A stretch of 64,000 nucleotides of DNA, taken from positions 56,901,290 to 56,965,289 of the forward strand of contig NC_073695.1 in NCBI RefSeq assembly GCF_029784165.1. Direction: 5' to 3'. The notes under the pieces are model-generated. The model was not told the origin of the DNA. It did no database searches and saw only the letters and a program-made list of their open reading frames with translations. Source of the DNA: Wyeomyia smithii (Eukaryota > Arthropoda > Insecta > Diptera > Culicidae). Position 1 is the first letter of the stretch, and each line of letters starts with the position of its first letter. A program made the position numbers and the translations under genes. Shown one piece after another: positions 29,725-41,690 of the stretch.

Positions 29725-30200
29725 GGAAACCTGGAGAATCAGGAAAATAAAGGTATGTTAGGGCATCCTTAACGGTACGCTTCTATACCCCGTTTGGCAG
29801 CGCTCTATCATCACTTCACACCGTACCGGTCGCTGCTAAACGCGCTAGAGAAATAGTAGCCGAGCTTCCGGGAAGCATCGCGCTCTCAAATTTAGCAACC
29901 CGATAACAGCGCTGCTAAAGGTTTATGCTGGATGAAACGTCAAACTGAAACGATAGCAACGACCGGTGTGAAAACGGGTGAGTGAGCAAAATAGCCGCGC
30001 TGTACACAGCCGTCATAACAACTTAAATGGTACCGCACTGTTAAGGATGCCCTTAGGAAATTCATTTTTCGGTCAAGAAATATCAGGGAAAACTGAAAAA
30101 CAATCGGGAAAAAATGTTTATTTGAAACGCGACGCGTTTCTAACAACTTTTTAGCGCCAAAGCGATTTTTTCGGTATAAAAGGCAAACGCAAGCAGTGTT
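29725..30200 (+). repeat. Dispersed repeat interrupted by a MITE
   Basis: 29725-29757 plus 30056-30200 match 43999-44180, including AAACCTGGAG, an AAATATCAG-like word and the TATAAAAGGC-like word. The copy at 44 kb is not interrupted at the corresponding place. Confidence 0.6.
29761..30052. mobile_element. 292-bp MITE with TTA target duplication
   Basis: The ends are GGGCATCCTTAAC and its reverse complement; TTA lies on both sides (29758-29760 and 30053-30055). Internal words include GGTCGCTGCTAAACGCGC and GACCGGTGTGAAAACGGG. A truncated copy is at 37250-37495. The three-base TTA duplication is compatible with PIF/Harbinger-like elements. Confidence 0.8.
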
Positions 30201-30273
30201 GCTAGTCTCACTCATGAGCAGCCTCAAGCTACACTACCTTCATAAACTACTCAAACAGTTCGGAGTATGGTAC

Positions 30274-30602
30274 AATGGGGTCCTAAAGTTTTACACGGTT
30301 TTCTGATTTTTATATATCAGCTGGAAGAGTGCAATTTTCTGAGCAAAACGTGATTTTTAAAAAAACGTCCATCGTTTTTCTTCGATTTAAAATGAAGATT
30401 AAAAAAACTGCTCGAAATGCTTCAAATGACAGCTCTCCCATATACCATTAATGGGTGAACTGTCTTTTCTCTAGTAGTTTTTATATTATTTATTTAAAAA
30501 TCGAAGGAAAACGATAAACATTTTTCAAAAATAACGTTTTGCTTAGAAAACGCGGCTTTTTCAAATGATATTTCAAAACTGGTATGGCTTTAGGACCCAA
30601 TT
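30274..30602. mobile_element. Palindromic MITE, copy 1
   Basis: The ends pair AATGGGGTCCTAAAG with CTTTAGGACCCAATT. The whole unit folds back on itself around about 30440 (TTTGCTTAGAAAA against TTTCTGAGCAAAA). Related copy at 32112-32432. Confidence 0.65.
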
Positions 30603-30617
30603 CGAGTAATTCATTTT

Positions 30618-32110
30618 GTACCAACGTTTTTGGAAGATTTCTTCCTGAGTGTTACGTATGTCTTATGTATGTGCTTTATACTATTGACTCATTAACGATA
30701 TGAACACATCGTTCGTTGAATTGGGACATGAAGGGTATGAAATTTGCGTGAGTTCCGAGCTACCCCAGAAAGAATCTGGCCATTGCACCGGAACTAAAAT
30801 ACTATATCCCGAATACTTCGTGATAAGGGCGGTACCGAAAACGTATGACGTGAGCTACTATCTACCTTCACACTTCAAAAAAAATGTATCTCTTTTCTTC
30901 GTTGTTTGTTAAGGGCGAAATCTATTTTATATCAAAACGAAATAGAATGATGAATATGCCCTTCTTGTTGTTTACGTTAGTGAAAGGCGAAACTTGACTT
31001 CATCTTGGTGAATGGGCGGAATCAAAGTTGTCAACAAAAGAAACATTGAAAGCAAAAGGCGTATTCCGATGCAATAACGTAAACACGACGTATAATAGAG
31101 GGCGATACTGTCGAGCATATGGAAACAAGGCACATACTAAAGGGCGATATTGTCGAGCACATCAAAATAAGGCGCAAAGTAAAGGGCGATACCACATACA
31201 TACACACTTAACTGCGTAATGTTTTCTCGGTAAAGGAAAATACCGAACTACCTGAAAATATTTCAGTTTACGGTTGTTCAGTAAGAAAATTACTGAGAAA
31301 TCGGAAACCGTAACCGTGATACCGTAATTTTTTCACCGAAAAAAATCCGTAAAACCAAAAATTTCCGAGTTCAGTAAACTAAAATACCGAATCTCGGAAC
31401 TCTGACATCATTTAACCGAGATTTCGTGGAACAAAAAAAAACTTACCGAGATTCCAAAAAACTGAACTGTCAAAATAACGAGTGCTTCACTAACAGTTTT
31501 TTTTCGTGTTTCGGTGTAGAAAGAATAGGAGCTTTGCGACTGATTATTATTATGGAGAAATCTGCAAAGTTCACTATTTTTCCTCAGATCACGTTTTATT
31601 GCTGCAAAGAATATTTGAAGATTACGATGAATTCTTTCTCTAATCAATTTTGTAGGTTACCAACTCGCTCGCAGGATGGAAGTTGCAGAGTGATAGATAC
31701 TACTTTATTTCCTGGAAGCAATACAACACCCTAGTTTTTACCAAAGCTGTGTTCAGTTGAATCAGTTGACTTAGTAAATAATAAATTAATTTGTATATTT
31801 AATCGTTTTAATCATATTCTGGGTTATCTGGCGAACAAAAATCGCAAAATACGTAGACGTACCTCAGTAAATTTTACCGAAGTTCTCGTAAAACTTTGAC
31901 AGTTGAACATTACCGAGAATCTCGTTAAAGTTGACAAGTTTTTGATTATTGCTTTTACAGAATCTCGGTGTTTTGATGCATTACCGAGATTTTTACCGAG
32001 ATCTCAGCTGTTGAAATCTCGGTAATTTATTTTACCGTACTCGGTGATAAAATCTAAATGTGTAAGACATACGTAATACTCAGGTAGAAATATTCCGAAA
32101 AAGTTGGTAC
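30618..32110. repeat. 1.5-kb segment bounded by 50-bp inverted repeats
   Basis: GTACCAACGTTTTTGGAAGA...TTACGTATGTCTTATG at 30618-30668 is inverted at 32061-32110. Together with the palindromic MITEs outside, each arm reaches about 390 bp. The interior has three GGGCGATAYTGTCGAGCA-type units (about 31100-31190; a fourth at about 32720) and a 31.2-32.05 kb part full of CTCGGTAA/TTACCGAG words. No real ORF. Confidence 0.55.
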
Positions 32111-32111
32111 A

Positions 32112-32432
32112 AATTGGGTTGTTTAGCTATTCAATAATTTCCGATTTTCATATATCATCTGAATGAGTGTAATTTTCTGAGCAAAACGTGATTTTTAAAA
32201 ACTTTGTATCATTATCCTTCGATTTTTAAATGAAGAATAAAAAATCGCTCTAAATCGCTACAATGACAGTTGGTATATGGGCGAACTGTCATTGTAGCAA
32301 TTTCGAGCAGTTTTAAATCGTGATTTAAAAAGCGAAGGACAACGATAGAAAAAAAAATTCAATTACGTTTAACTTAGAAAATTCAGATCTTTCAGATGAT
32401 ATAAAAAACTGACATAGCTAAACAACCCAATT
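32112..32432. mobile_element. Palindromic MITE, copy 2
   Basis: The ends pair AATTGGGTTGTTTAGCTA with its exact reverse complement near 32432. The centre is GACAGTTGG...GAACTGTC around 32280. It has the same internal words as copy 1 (TTTTCTGAGCAAAACGTGAT). Confidence 0.7.
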
Positions 32433-33284
32433 GAACTACTCGAAAGGTACCACAATCATAATAAAATCACCGTTTGAGTTGTTTTAGAAGGCAGTGTACC
32501 TACGCAGCCCTGCATTTGTCTCGTTCCTACTTGAAAAATACTGCATTGATTTTGTAAATAACTTTTTGACAGTTCCTTATGGGATTTTCTTTGGGGCTCG
32601 ATAAAGCCGAGGAAAAGAAAATTCATTGTGATCATTATTTGTCGAGCAGTTGGACAGGACGAGGTACGGAGTACTATGGGGCAACGTGTATCAGAAAAAA
32701 ACGCCAGTGTTACGTATGTCTTATGTATGTGGCGATACTGTCGAGCAAATCGAAAAAGGCGCATAGTAAAGGGCGAAACAACAAAATGTCGAATATACAA
32801 TGAGAGAGAGCAATTTTGCTTTTATTAGAACATTTGGATTCCCGAGGGGCAACGTATCTTTTTGCCCCCTCGATAATTTTAGAAAGTCATTCGTCTCTTT
32901 TTTCATTTTCAACCCTCACGCCATTTTGCAAAATTGTGGTCTATGATAGTTACTCTCAAAACTGCCATTCCAATCACTTAACGTCAAGACGCATCGCACG
33001 CAAAAATTCTAAGCATTATATTTCTAGAATCAGGTAAATCAATTTTTTCGAAGTTCTCTTGCACCCTTAGTAATCCTATGAAGTCGGCGCCTAAGTTTCC
33101 CTTCTTTGAGTTTGGGTGTTATTGTAAGATTCGCCCTAATCACGAAGTAGTCTGGATATGTTCTCAATGTGATTGCAATTGATCTTCAAAAAGTAAAGAA
33201 ACCTTAATTATATTACAAAAAGAGTTTCATTAAATTTCTGCCTAAAAATAATACGTGATCCAGATACCACGGTGAGACGGACTA
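32433..33284. other. Intergenic, nothing firmly recognised
   Basis: Contains one more GGCGATACTGTCGAGCA unit at about 32720 and the TTACGTATGTCTTATGTATG word shared with 30650. No gene. Confidence 0.35.
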
Positions 33285-34055
33285 GAAACGGTCGTTTTTT
33301 TCCCAGACGACATTGGCATTCACCGAAACGTTTGCTCCTGTCGGCGCTTATTCCGACCAGTTTCCTGTTGTAGCGTGCCTCTAGCCGGTGTCTGTATGTA
33401 GTCGCAACAGTAACGACATCCTCAGCTGCTTCCATAAAATATTGCATAGGATATTGCTATTGGTATGGACTACTTCAAAAATAACATGGTGGTTGGATGA
33501 CTGTTCGTCACACAACAAACACTGGAATTTTTTCCGGCACATTGTGTTGCTACTGAACAGTACCGATATTTCCTGGAACACTGTTATTTTAAAATATTTT
33601 GAGCCGGACCACACATTCATGGCGGCTGATACCTTTTACGCTGTAGTGGAAGCATCCATGAGACGTGCTCGCGTAGTCACATACAACGACTTCAAGTCAA
33701 CAGTTGAGAGAGCAAAAAAGAACGTTGAGGTACTAGACATGTTATCCGCAAACTTTTTTCAAATGAGGCTTGCTGTATCCCAAACATAAGTAAAAAACAA
33801 TTCCAAAAAGGACGGATCACTCTGGGCTACACGGACTCGGTCAGCAGTGACCAACTTACTCATTTTTCGCTGTTTTCGAAAAATGCAAGAGGCTAATCGA
33901 CGACGTAAAGTTCCCTCTTAGTGAATTCCTCAACTGGCAAAAGGTTCCACGAAGGGATCGAAACAAATCGTAAAAAGGGATTGTTATCAACACTCAGCAT
34001 CGTTGTTCCAGAAGATAAAGGAAGTTTTTTCAAGGATTTACCACAGAGAACTGAC
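33285..34055 (+). pseudogene. C-terminal relic of an uncharacterised arthropod transposon protein
   Basis: One frame gives FTETFAPVGAYSDQFPVV, a stop, then WLDDCSSHNKHWNF, LKYFEPDHTFMAADTF and VEASMRR; after further damage RLIDDVKFPLSEFLNW and IVVPEDKGSFFKDLP follow. This order (LDNCSxQNKNW, KYFEPGHTFMAAD, a terminal block ending in L-P) is that of uncharacterised transposon proteins common in arthropod genomes. The acidic LDDC residue could be part of a nuclease site. Broken by stops and shifts; the N-terminal half is missing. The superfamily is not known to me. Confidence 0.6.
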
Positions 34056-34540
34056 GTTCATCTTATTTTCAAAATATGTGTATAAACTTGTATCCGTCAT
34101 TAAACAGTAATGCGGTAATGCTCAGAAAAACTCGGAAAACCTCAAATTTACTCACTGTCTTACCCCTCGTAATAAATGAATAAATTAATTAATGTATATG
34201 TTTATACGAGACATTGACAACCATATACCAAGTAACAGTGAATGACAATGAACATCCTGGTTTCAAACTCGTTTTTGCCCACTTTCAGCTGTCAGATAAA
34301 GATGAAACATTCGTTCGATGATTCAATGTTTATAAAATATATTTTGATGATAATTCAATTATTTGAAAGCAAAATTATGCTATTTGATAAGTTATGTTAC
34401 ATGAAAATGACAAAAAAATTATTTTGAGATGAAATAAGTAATGAAGGGAGATTTTTTTTCTATTTGGTTTTTCGTGTATTCAGATTTGACAGTTCACGCG
34501 GGAATTCTGACAGCTGTCAAAGTCAATGTACTCAGTTTGG
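34056..34540. other. Intergenic, nothing recognised
   Basis: AT-rich; a 61-codon ORF (34242-34427) has no motif. Confidence 0.35.
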
Positions 34541-34552
34541 TTTGCCATTTCA

Positions 34553-35055
34553 CCATGAACAGACTTACGCCTGAACAACGCTTACAATAAATTTTATTAT
34601 TTTATTATATAAATTTATTACCAAAATTCGTCCACTGTGAAATCCACTTTTTTACCGAAAAATTGTGTTCAGTGACGAAGCTCATTTCTGGTTAAATGGG
34701 TATGTTAATAAGCAAAATTGCCGCATTTGGATCGAAGAGCAACCAGAGGCAATACAAGAATCGCCAATGCATCCAGAAAAATGCACGGTTTGGTACGGTT
34801 AACACGCTGGAGGCATCATTGGTCTGTACTTCTTCAAAGATGATCAAAATCGCAACGTTACGGTCAATGGCGCTCGCTATCGCGCGATGATTTCTGATTT
34901 TTTTGTGCCGGAAATGGAAGAGCTGGGTCTTGTTGACATGTGGTTTCAGCAAGACGGAGCAACGTGCCACACATCGCGCGAATCAATGGACATATTGCGG
35001 AATGAGTTCGGTGAGCAATTCATCTCACGAAATGGACCGGTGAACTCCGGATAAT
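34553..35055 (+). pseudogene. Tc1/mariner-superfamily transposase, internally deleted
   Basis: It starts MNRLTPEQRLQ, then about 120 residues (the DNA-binding part) are lost, and the frame resumes at IVFSDEAHFWLNGYVN (first catalytic Asp). An in-frame TAA follows KCTVWYG at about 34797. MWFQQDGATCHTSRE (second Asp) and FISRNGPVN follow; the C-terminus with the third acidic residue is missing. It is a deletion derivative, not an active gene, and distinct from the D37D relic at 20.5 kb. Confidence 0.75.
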
Positions 35056-35167
35056 CCCAGATAATCTGCATTTTTAATATCCTTAAAATCAAACTTGTCA
35101 ACCATCAATGATTATGATTCATTGGCCCATCTGAATTGTATTCTCTGCACAAGCAATATGCTTCAAC

Positions 35168-35655
35168 AGGTATGGCGTCAACCATTAATTATGTATGGAC
35201 TTTTTTCGAAATTTTCGACCTCCCTTCCCCCCATAATAAGGCTTAGTAAGATTTTTCATTACCCCTCTCCCCCCCACGAATCTTACGTAAGATTGTCTTT
35301 TTAAGAAAAAAAAAATTATTTTCGAAGGTGAAACATTTTTTTTACACATAGCATATTCGTAGAGGATAAAACAAACAAGTTCAAAATTCAAAATTAAGTA
35401 GAAATGAAGTTAAGCACGCAATCACCCAGCGATGGCGAATTCACTGCTTTCCCAAGGTTCAACTGTTAAGATCGCAGGGACAAAAAATTCGACTAATTTT
35501 ATTTATTTTAGTTTTGTAAACTTTTTTTTCAGTTTTTTTTTAAATTTTTCAATCTTACGTAAGATTTTCTTTAATCCCCCCTCCCCCTTCGTAAGAATTT
35601 TGGATACCCCCTCTTTCCCCCTAAACCCTTACGTAATTTTTGGATGACCTCTATG
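35168..35655. mobile_element. Inverted-repeat MITE with C-rich blocks
   Basis: The outer ends GTCAACCATTAATTATGTAT and, reversed, GTCATCCAAAAATTACGTAA pair imperfectly; CTTACGTAAGATT occurs on both inner sides (about 35281 and 35555), and both arms carry CCTCCCC tracts. No coding. Confidence 0.5.
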
Positions 35656-35822
35656 TTCCAAACCTAATTCAGAACGGATTCAAAAGTAGAAATAAGCTTA
35701 CACTACACCTTTTACTTCCGACATTGAGCAGCGGTATGCTCTTCTTATGCTTCACGCAAAACCGTATTATCTCCTCGCGCACTTTTAGATCTTTTGGTGA
35801 TCGATATAAGTGATGATCCAAG

Positions 35823-36999
35823 GGGAACATCCATTAATGACGTAGCTTTTTTTTTTGGTTTTTTTGACTCTCCCCTCCCCAATCGTAGCATATCGTCACA
35901 AAGTCAAGACCCCCTCTACATAATTACGTAGCTTTATAGCAAACCCCCCCTCCCCTGCCTCTCATGATATTTTTTGGCCGTTTTTATTATCAAAAACACA
36001 TGAATGAACAAGAAAAAAAAACAAGAAAATAATAAAAATAACCCTAAACAGACAAAAGAGTGATAAAATAGAACAGTTAGAAAAAAAACACTTTTTTTCT
36101 TAGTTTCATATTTGCTACGTAAGCGGGGGCCTAGTGTGGTAACGTCTCCGCCAACCACGCTCGACGCCTGGGTTCGAATCCCACCGCCGACATAGGTGTC
36201 GATGGTTGTGAGGTGGCGTGATCCACTCACAACCAACCCAACTGGTCTAGATTCAATCCTTGCCGACACCGGGAGATTTTCTGAGGCGAAAAATCTCTGG
36301 GATCACGCCTTCCATTGCATGAGGAAGTAAAGCCGTTGGCGCCGGTCCGTTAATAAACGGGTCGTGAGTTAGGGTCCTGGGTGTGGTGTCGTCTCCCTGG
36401 GCGTCGGTGATTGGCCACAACCACATCCCTGTCATGAACGTCATCCCCATACATTTCGCTTGAAGCCGTTTTTCTCTGGCTCTCTGGCTCGATTATACCT
36501 CAAAAGGCTGTCAGTGCTTGCGAAACAGCCGATTAAGCACCGTCCATGCCAGATCAACTGTTGCTGCAAGTGGTGTAAAGAACTGCAGAAAGCGAAAAAC
36601 GATTGTTTTGTTTTAAGCGTTTCATGGATTTTGTGCAGGACATAAATTGTCACGTTCAAACATGTTTCAACATGTTCCGGATAGCCCTACATTCAATATA
36701 GTTAGAAGCACGCAAAAAATCTGTACAGTAACACATGCGGCACAATGAACGGAGCTTATGACCATATTTCCAACAGTAGCGCCATCATCATCGGCGGCGG
36801 CTTCAGGAAACTGTTGCCATGACATCGGTCTGGCCACAACAGTGGCGGAACTAGACCGACGGAAAATAAGCGAGAATAAAAAAAAATATTTGCTACGTAG
36901 CTTGGCTTGACCCCCTACCCTCCCCCTCGTCACATTTCGTCACAGAACTGCAAACCCCCTCCTCCCCCCTCAAACGCTACGTCATTTATGAATGTTCCC
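35823..36999. mobile_element. Inverted-repeat element carrying a SINE
   Basis: The left end GGGAACATCCATTAATGACG pairs with the reverse complement of the right end GTCATTTATGAATGTTCCC. Both arms hold CCTCCCCT-type tracts and TACGTAGC words. The SINE at 36117-36450 lies inside. No transposase. Confidence 0.6.
36117..36450 (+). mobile_element. tRNA-derived SINE, second family
   Basis: The head has an A-box-like CTAGTGTGGTAACG (36131-36144) and a perfect B box GGTTCGAATCC (36171-36181), at tRNA-like spacing. A body with GGTGTCGATGGTTGTGAGG and GGTCGTGAGTTAGGGTCC follows. The body makes it a SINE, not a tRNA gene. It differs from the family at 12.6, 43.8 and 58.7 kb. Confidence 0.7.
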
Positions 37000-37249
37000 A
37001 AGTCGGATTCTTTACTACATCCGTATTTGTACGCTTTGTACTTTATTTTGAATGTTCACTTGAATATATTTTAGATTATAACAAGAGACATTATAAAAAA
37101 ACATAAACCAAAACAACGAAACATGCTGTTTAGCAACACCGCCAGCAAGCCTGATGATAAATTTTAACGCACGCGGGGTTTTCAATTTTAACCAATCAGT
37201 GAGTGGTTCCCAAAGTGGATGCAAATCTATACCCAGTTGTCTCCCCTTA

Positions 37250-37495
37250 GGGCATCCTTAACAGTGCGCTACTATTTAAGTTGTTATGGCGACTGTGTAC
37301 AGCGCGGCTATTTTACGCACTAACCCGTTTTCACACCGGTCGTTGCTATCGTCTCTGTTTGACTTTTCTTTCAGCATAAACCTTTAGCAGCGCTGTTACC
37401 GGGCTGCCAAATTTGAGAGCGCGATGCTTCCCGGAGGCCCGGCTACTATTTCTCTAGCGCGTTTAGCAGCGACCGGTACGGTATGAAGTGATGAT
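37250..37495. mobile_element. Truncated copy of the GGGCATCC MITE
   Basis: It matches the reverse complement of 29761-30052 from its end GGGCATCCTTAACAGTGCG, with TTA before it (37247-37249). The last ~45 bp, including the second end, are missing where the foldback element at 37496 begins. Confidence 0.7.
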
Positions 37496-38834
37496 ACACG
37501 GAAAACGAAAAGAACTTATTTTCATGTCGATTTCACTCAACGGCGTCGTTCCGTGTAGGAAGCCAATTTTGAATAGTTGTAGATTAATTCAACAGAAGGT
37601 ATAAAGTACTAAGAGTAATAATACGTTAAAAATACCCAACGTTTAGTTCAATCTTTTAAACTATGCCTTGGGTAGATTTCAGTTAATTTCATTCGATTGA
37701 ATTAATATTAGTTGAAAAAAGCGGACCATTGAAAAAAATCTATAAAATCTATCTCAAACCTGCTCACTAACCTTCTAATTTGGTGTAACTGGCTTCATTA
37801 ATTTTCCTTTTAAGTGCCTCTGTTCATAGCTCCATTCTCACAATGCAATTTTAATCTTCTTCTTATTTGGCGGCTATTATTTAAAAACAGAAGCACAACA
37901 GCACGTTCTTCACTTAACATCACCAATTTAAAACCAAAACTACCAATATCAAAGAAAGCTCTGCCACTTTCGCGAAATCAATTTCATCACGCGGGTTATG
38001 AATTTTCAACCAGTTGATTTTTCAACCAATATTGAGTTCAAACTACTCAATGTTGACTTTTTGTCAAAACACCATCATTGAGTAAAAGCATGTTTAAAAT
38101 AAATTAAGTTTGCATTGCAAAACTACCCAACACGTAAGTTGTATGAGGTTTACACCATTTCAGGTAGTTTGTACCCTCTGGTTGGGTACTGGTCAAAAGT
38201 CAACATTGAGTAGTTTGAACTCAATATTGGTTGAAAAATCAACTGGTTGAAAAATCAACTGGTTGAAAATTCATAACCCGCCTGATGAAATTGATTTCGC
38301 GAAAGTGGCAGAGCTTTCTTTGATATTGGTAGTTTTGGTTTTAAATTGGTGATGTTAAGTGAAGAACGTGCTGTTGTGCTTCTGTTTTTAAATAATAGCC
38401 GCCAAATAAGAAGAAGATTAAAATTGCATTGTGAGAATGGAGCTATGAACAGAGGCACTTAAAAGGAAAATTAATGAAGCCAGTTACACCAAATTAGAAG
38501 GTACGTGAGCAGGTTTGAGACAGATTTTATAGATTTTTTCAATGATCCGCTTTTTTCAACTAATATTAATTCAATCGAATGAAATTAACTGAAATCTACC
38601 CAAGGCATAGTTTAAAAGATTGAACTAAACGTTGGGTATTTTTGACGTATTATTACTCTTAGTATTTTATACCTTCTATTGAATTAATCTACAACTACTC
38701 AAAATTCGCGTTGACGGTGTTGCTGATATTTGTTTGGTTTTTGCATGCGAAAAAGAAGGAAGGAAATATTTTTGCACGGAACGACGCCGTTGAGTGAAAT
38801 CGACATGAAAATGAGTACTTTTCGTTTTCCGTGT
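37496..38834. mobile_element. 1.34-kb foldback element with ~560-bp arms
   Basis: The outer ends ACACGGAAAACGAAAAG and CTTTTCGTTTTCCGTGT are inverted, followed on both sides by CATGTCGATTTCACTCAACG. Inside, 37560-38075 is repeated inverted at 38190-38700 with very few differences; both arms encode the same 67-codon frame (37814-38017 and 38255-38458), which differs at one residue. That ORF is a by-product, not a gene. The right arm has about 65 extra bp near 38705-38770. Confidence 0.85.
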
Positions 38835-40985
38835 AGCATCTCTGCTGAACACCCTTTGCTTTTAGTACTTCAAGTAAGTACTAAAACGATAAAATCGTCC
38901 AATCATTTTGACACATGAATAGTTTCGTACTGTCATCCGTCAGTGACGCAATGTTTACAGCTTCATATGTTTATTTTGAGTACTGCTAAGCAAGTTTGCT
39001 CCGCTCTCTTGAACACGCAAACCAACCTACCGTACCTTTAGCTTGGTTACGATTTTATGGCAATCAGTCAAACCGTTTTCAATTGTGTTTGTTGTGCAGC
39101 AAGTCTGCAATCAGCTCTGCAAAAAAAGTCGATTTAATTCTTTCGCGGGTGCCGACGGACAACTTGTAGTTTGGTTATCGCTTGTAGTGCTTTTTATCCC
39201 GACGTTTTTGCATTCGTCATCCAGCAGGGTGTGTGAAGATTCCATTAATCGACCAGCACACTAGAAAAAAAATCGTCTGAATCGTTTTTTTTTGTCGCAA
39301 CAGCGAGGTCTAAAAATGCTCGTCTATGAATGCGTGTTGCATACACCGAGAGCGAGAGCAAATACCAATAGCTAGGTACTTGTACATTAGCAGTAAGAAA
39401 AGGTATCTTATTTGAAGCGAACCTCTTTCGGCTGGTTGTGAAGCGAAAAGCGTAAGTGGAAGTGCAAGAGGGTTGAGTTGCGAATGAAAGTGCAGTGAAA
39501 AGTGCAAATTTTGACCCGTTTCTAGTTACAAACGTGATATAATAGCATGGAAAGTTTTCGATATACGCGCTGCCAAGTCTGTGCGTCCAGGTCCACTCAC
39601 AGGATGTGAAATATTTATATCAGAAAATGTGGATGACGGCTTCTCGGGAATGCTAAAGTAAAGGGCAGCATACATGATAAATTGCCACACCGTATCCGGA
39701 TTACGATTTAGTCTGGCGCCAGCAAGCCAAAAAACTTCACGGTGAAAGAAGCACGGAAAATCCACTTACCGAAGCTGCTGCAGTAGAGCAGAACGGAGCG
39801 GTGATACAGGAGCGAACAGGTAAATTGGGTTATTTAATCAATATTCTATATCTTTCGTACGACGACCGATTGTTTCTCTGTTTATCGTGATTCCATATTC
39901 ATAATGAGTACAGTTCAACCGAATGGAAAAGCATTTCTCCTATAAATAAGAGCCCTATGCATGGAAAATGCATCTACGAGTGACTTTCCCTTCCGTATCC
40001 ATAGAATTTCATTCTCCGTGGATATAGATAGCTCCAGCGGTGTTGTGTATATTTTTTGCCTCTTTTGCTGTGTGTTTTCATTTTACCTATTTAGCCTACT
40101 GGCTGGCCGCACGAATAGTGCGCATTTCATGTGCGATGAGCCGACAAGCGTCCTCGTTTCCCAGATAGAGGAACAGCTGTTTTTTGTACGGTTTCTCCCT
40201 GCTTCAGATGCCGGTTTTTTACCTGCTCGTATCTGTAGGTGATTGTATTGAACTGTTTACCCGTTGGGTTTTTCAGAGTCGGTGCTGCCGGTGATGGTGT
40301 TGCATAAACTTTTTTTCTAACCAATGTTGGCATTTCACGAGTTCTTTTGTAAGTTAGGAAAGAGCAATCATCGGGTGTAATTTTAAATTCAAAATTATGT
40401 TCGATAAACCCAGTTGTTGACCTTTTTTTTTCTAAAAAACAGTTACCTCTGAGCTTAGTTAAGCCAGCAGACTTTGATGAAACCACTTCACATTAGAGGT
40501 CAGTAAAGCTTCAACGGAAGTGCTCTACACTGTACATTAATTTCGTTTTTGTCATGTTTCCATGAACTGACACCGGCTGAATGCGGTAATCATTATTTAT
40601 TCATTCATGCCGTGAACGACATGAAACACAATAAAACCCGGTGTATAATAGTTAACCCATATACGGTCAATTTCACAGCTAGTTTTGCTAAACATGCAAT
40701 GATTGTGCTATTGAAAAATACTACAAGGTATACAGCCCTAGGGTTGTATGAAATGGTGACGTGGGACTAAACACTGTAATTAGGGGATTTTTTGTTACAA
40801 AATATACAGAGTCTGCAGACAAAATCGATGTGTTTATTTTCAGCCTCCCCTGGAAATCAATTTTTGGAATATATTCAACAACACTCGAAGAAATATCATT
40901 TATATTTGGCGATATTATGCCTTTAGTATTTTTTTGTGCAAAAAAATATGTATTTAACAAGGCACAAGCATATCGTGCTTGTTGA
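38835..40985. other. Intergenic, one possible 5' exon, otherwise unrecognised
   Basis: Short ORFs at 39043-39264 and 39961-40242 have no motifs. See the separate entry for the possible non-coding exon at 39300-39819. Confidence 0.3.
39300..39819 (+). other. Possible non-coding 5' exon of a host gene
   Basis: The stretch is purine-rich (AGTGAAAAGTGCAAATTTTG), like dipteran 5' UTRs, and ends with GCGAACAG followed by GTAAAT, a plausible donor. No coding frame and no promoter motif can be fixed. Speculative. Confidence 0.2.
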
Positions 40986-40989
40986 AGAA

Positions 40990-41344
40990 GCACCAAGAAT
41001 TTCTCATAATGCGTCAAAATCAGAATTATCTCTATATCCTCAAAAACCAAATCCAATAATGCTTACGTTATCATAATGAATGGTTTTGTCTTATTCAACT
41101 CTAACTAAATCAAATCTATAGTTTGGATCTTACTTTCAAAATAATATGGAAGCCCTTACAAAGGTTCATCAATTGGAAAACATAAGAAAATATTTTGAAC
41201 AAAATTCCTAACAAGTTCCAGCAAAAAATCGTAGAAATCCACAATTACATTTTTATTTTTTGCTTGACAATTTTTTCATTTGCCTGCAACTACATTCGCT
41301 GTATTACGAAGACAGGAAATATACGTTTATTATGGTAAAGCTTA
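40990..41344 (+). mobile_element. Decayed Juan-like LINE fragment
   Basis: Words such as AGAATTTCTCATAATGCGTC and AATAATGCTTACGTTATCAT correspond to the coding of the copy at 16230 (KISPNASRTQ, NNHVVKMNG). The 3' part still shows a CTTGACAATTTTTTCATTTG-like UTR. Heavily mutated, with many stops. Confidence 0.5.
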
Positions 41345-41690
41345 GAATAATAATATATCATCTAACAATTTTGAAATATAAAAAGAGATTCTGTACGAAT
41401 CTTACTAAATAAACTAAAAAATCACAAGCATTCGCAGGTTCTTACTCTTCTATAAATGTATATATTTAGGAATTTACTCTTTCGATACTATCCGGTCACG
41501 ATTATTTAGTGAATATCGAAGATAAAATTAAATAAATATCCGTTGCAAAAATTTACAATTCTTGTTTAGTAATTCATGGCAATCATATTTATGGAATAAA
41601 CTTTCAATCACCATTGTAGCATTGTAGTTTTTCCTCAATTGCATACGAATAGAAATGTACGAACAAAAGTGTACCACTGCAATACGAATA
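41345..41690. other. Intergenic, nothing recognised
   Basis: AT-rich with no open frame or repeat that I recognise. Confidence 0.35.

Noticed and set aside
31030..31210. Short evenly spaced repeats as a CRISPR array
   Set aside because: The units are diverged, only about 40 bp long with no distinct spacers, and the DNA is from an insect.
36125..36195. Possible tRNA gene with perfect B box
   Set aside because: It is followed by a SINE body and lies inside another element; no convincing full cloverleaf.
37814..38458. Two identical 67-codon ORFs on opposite strands
   Set aside because: They are the two arms of a foldback element, with no independent evidence of coding.
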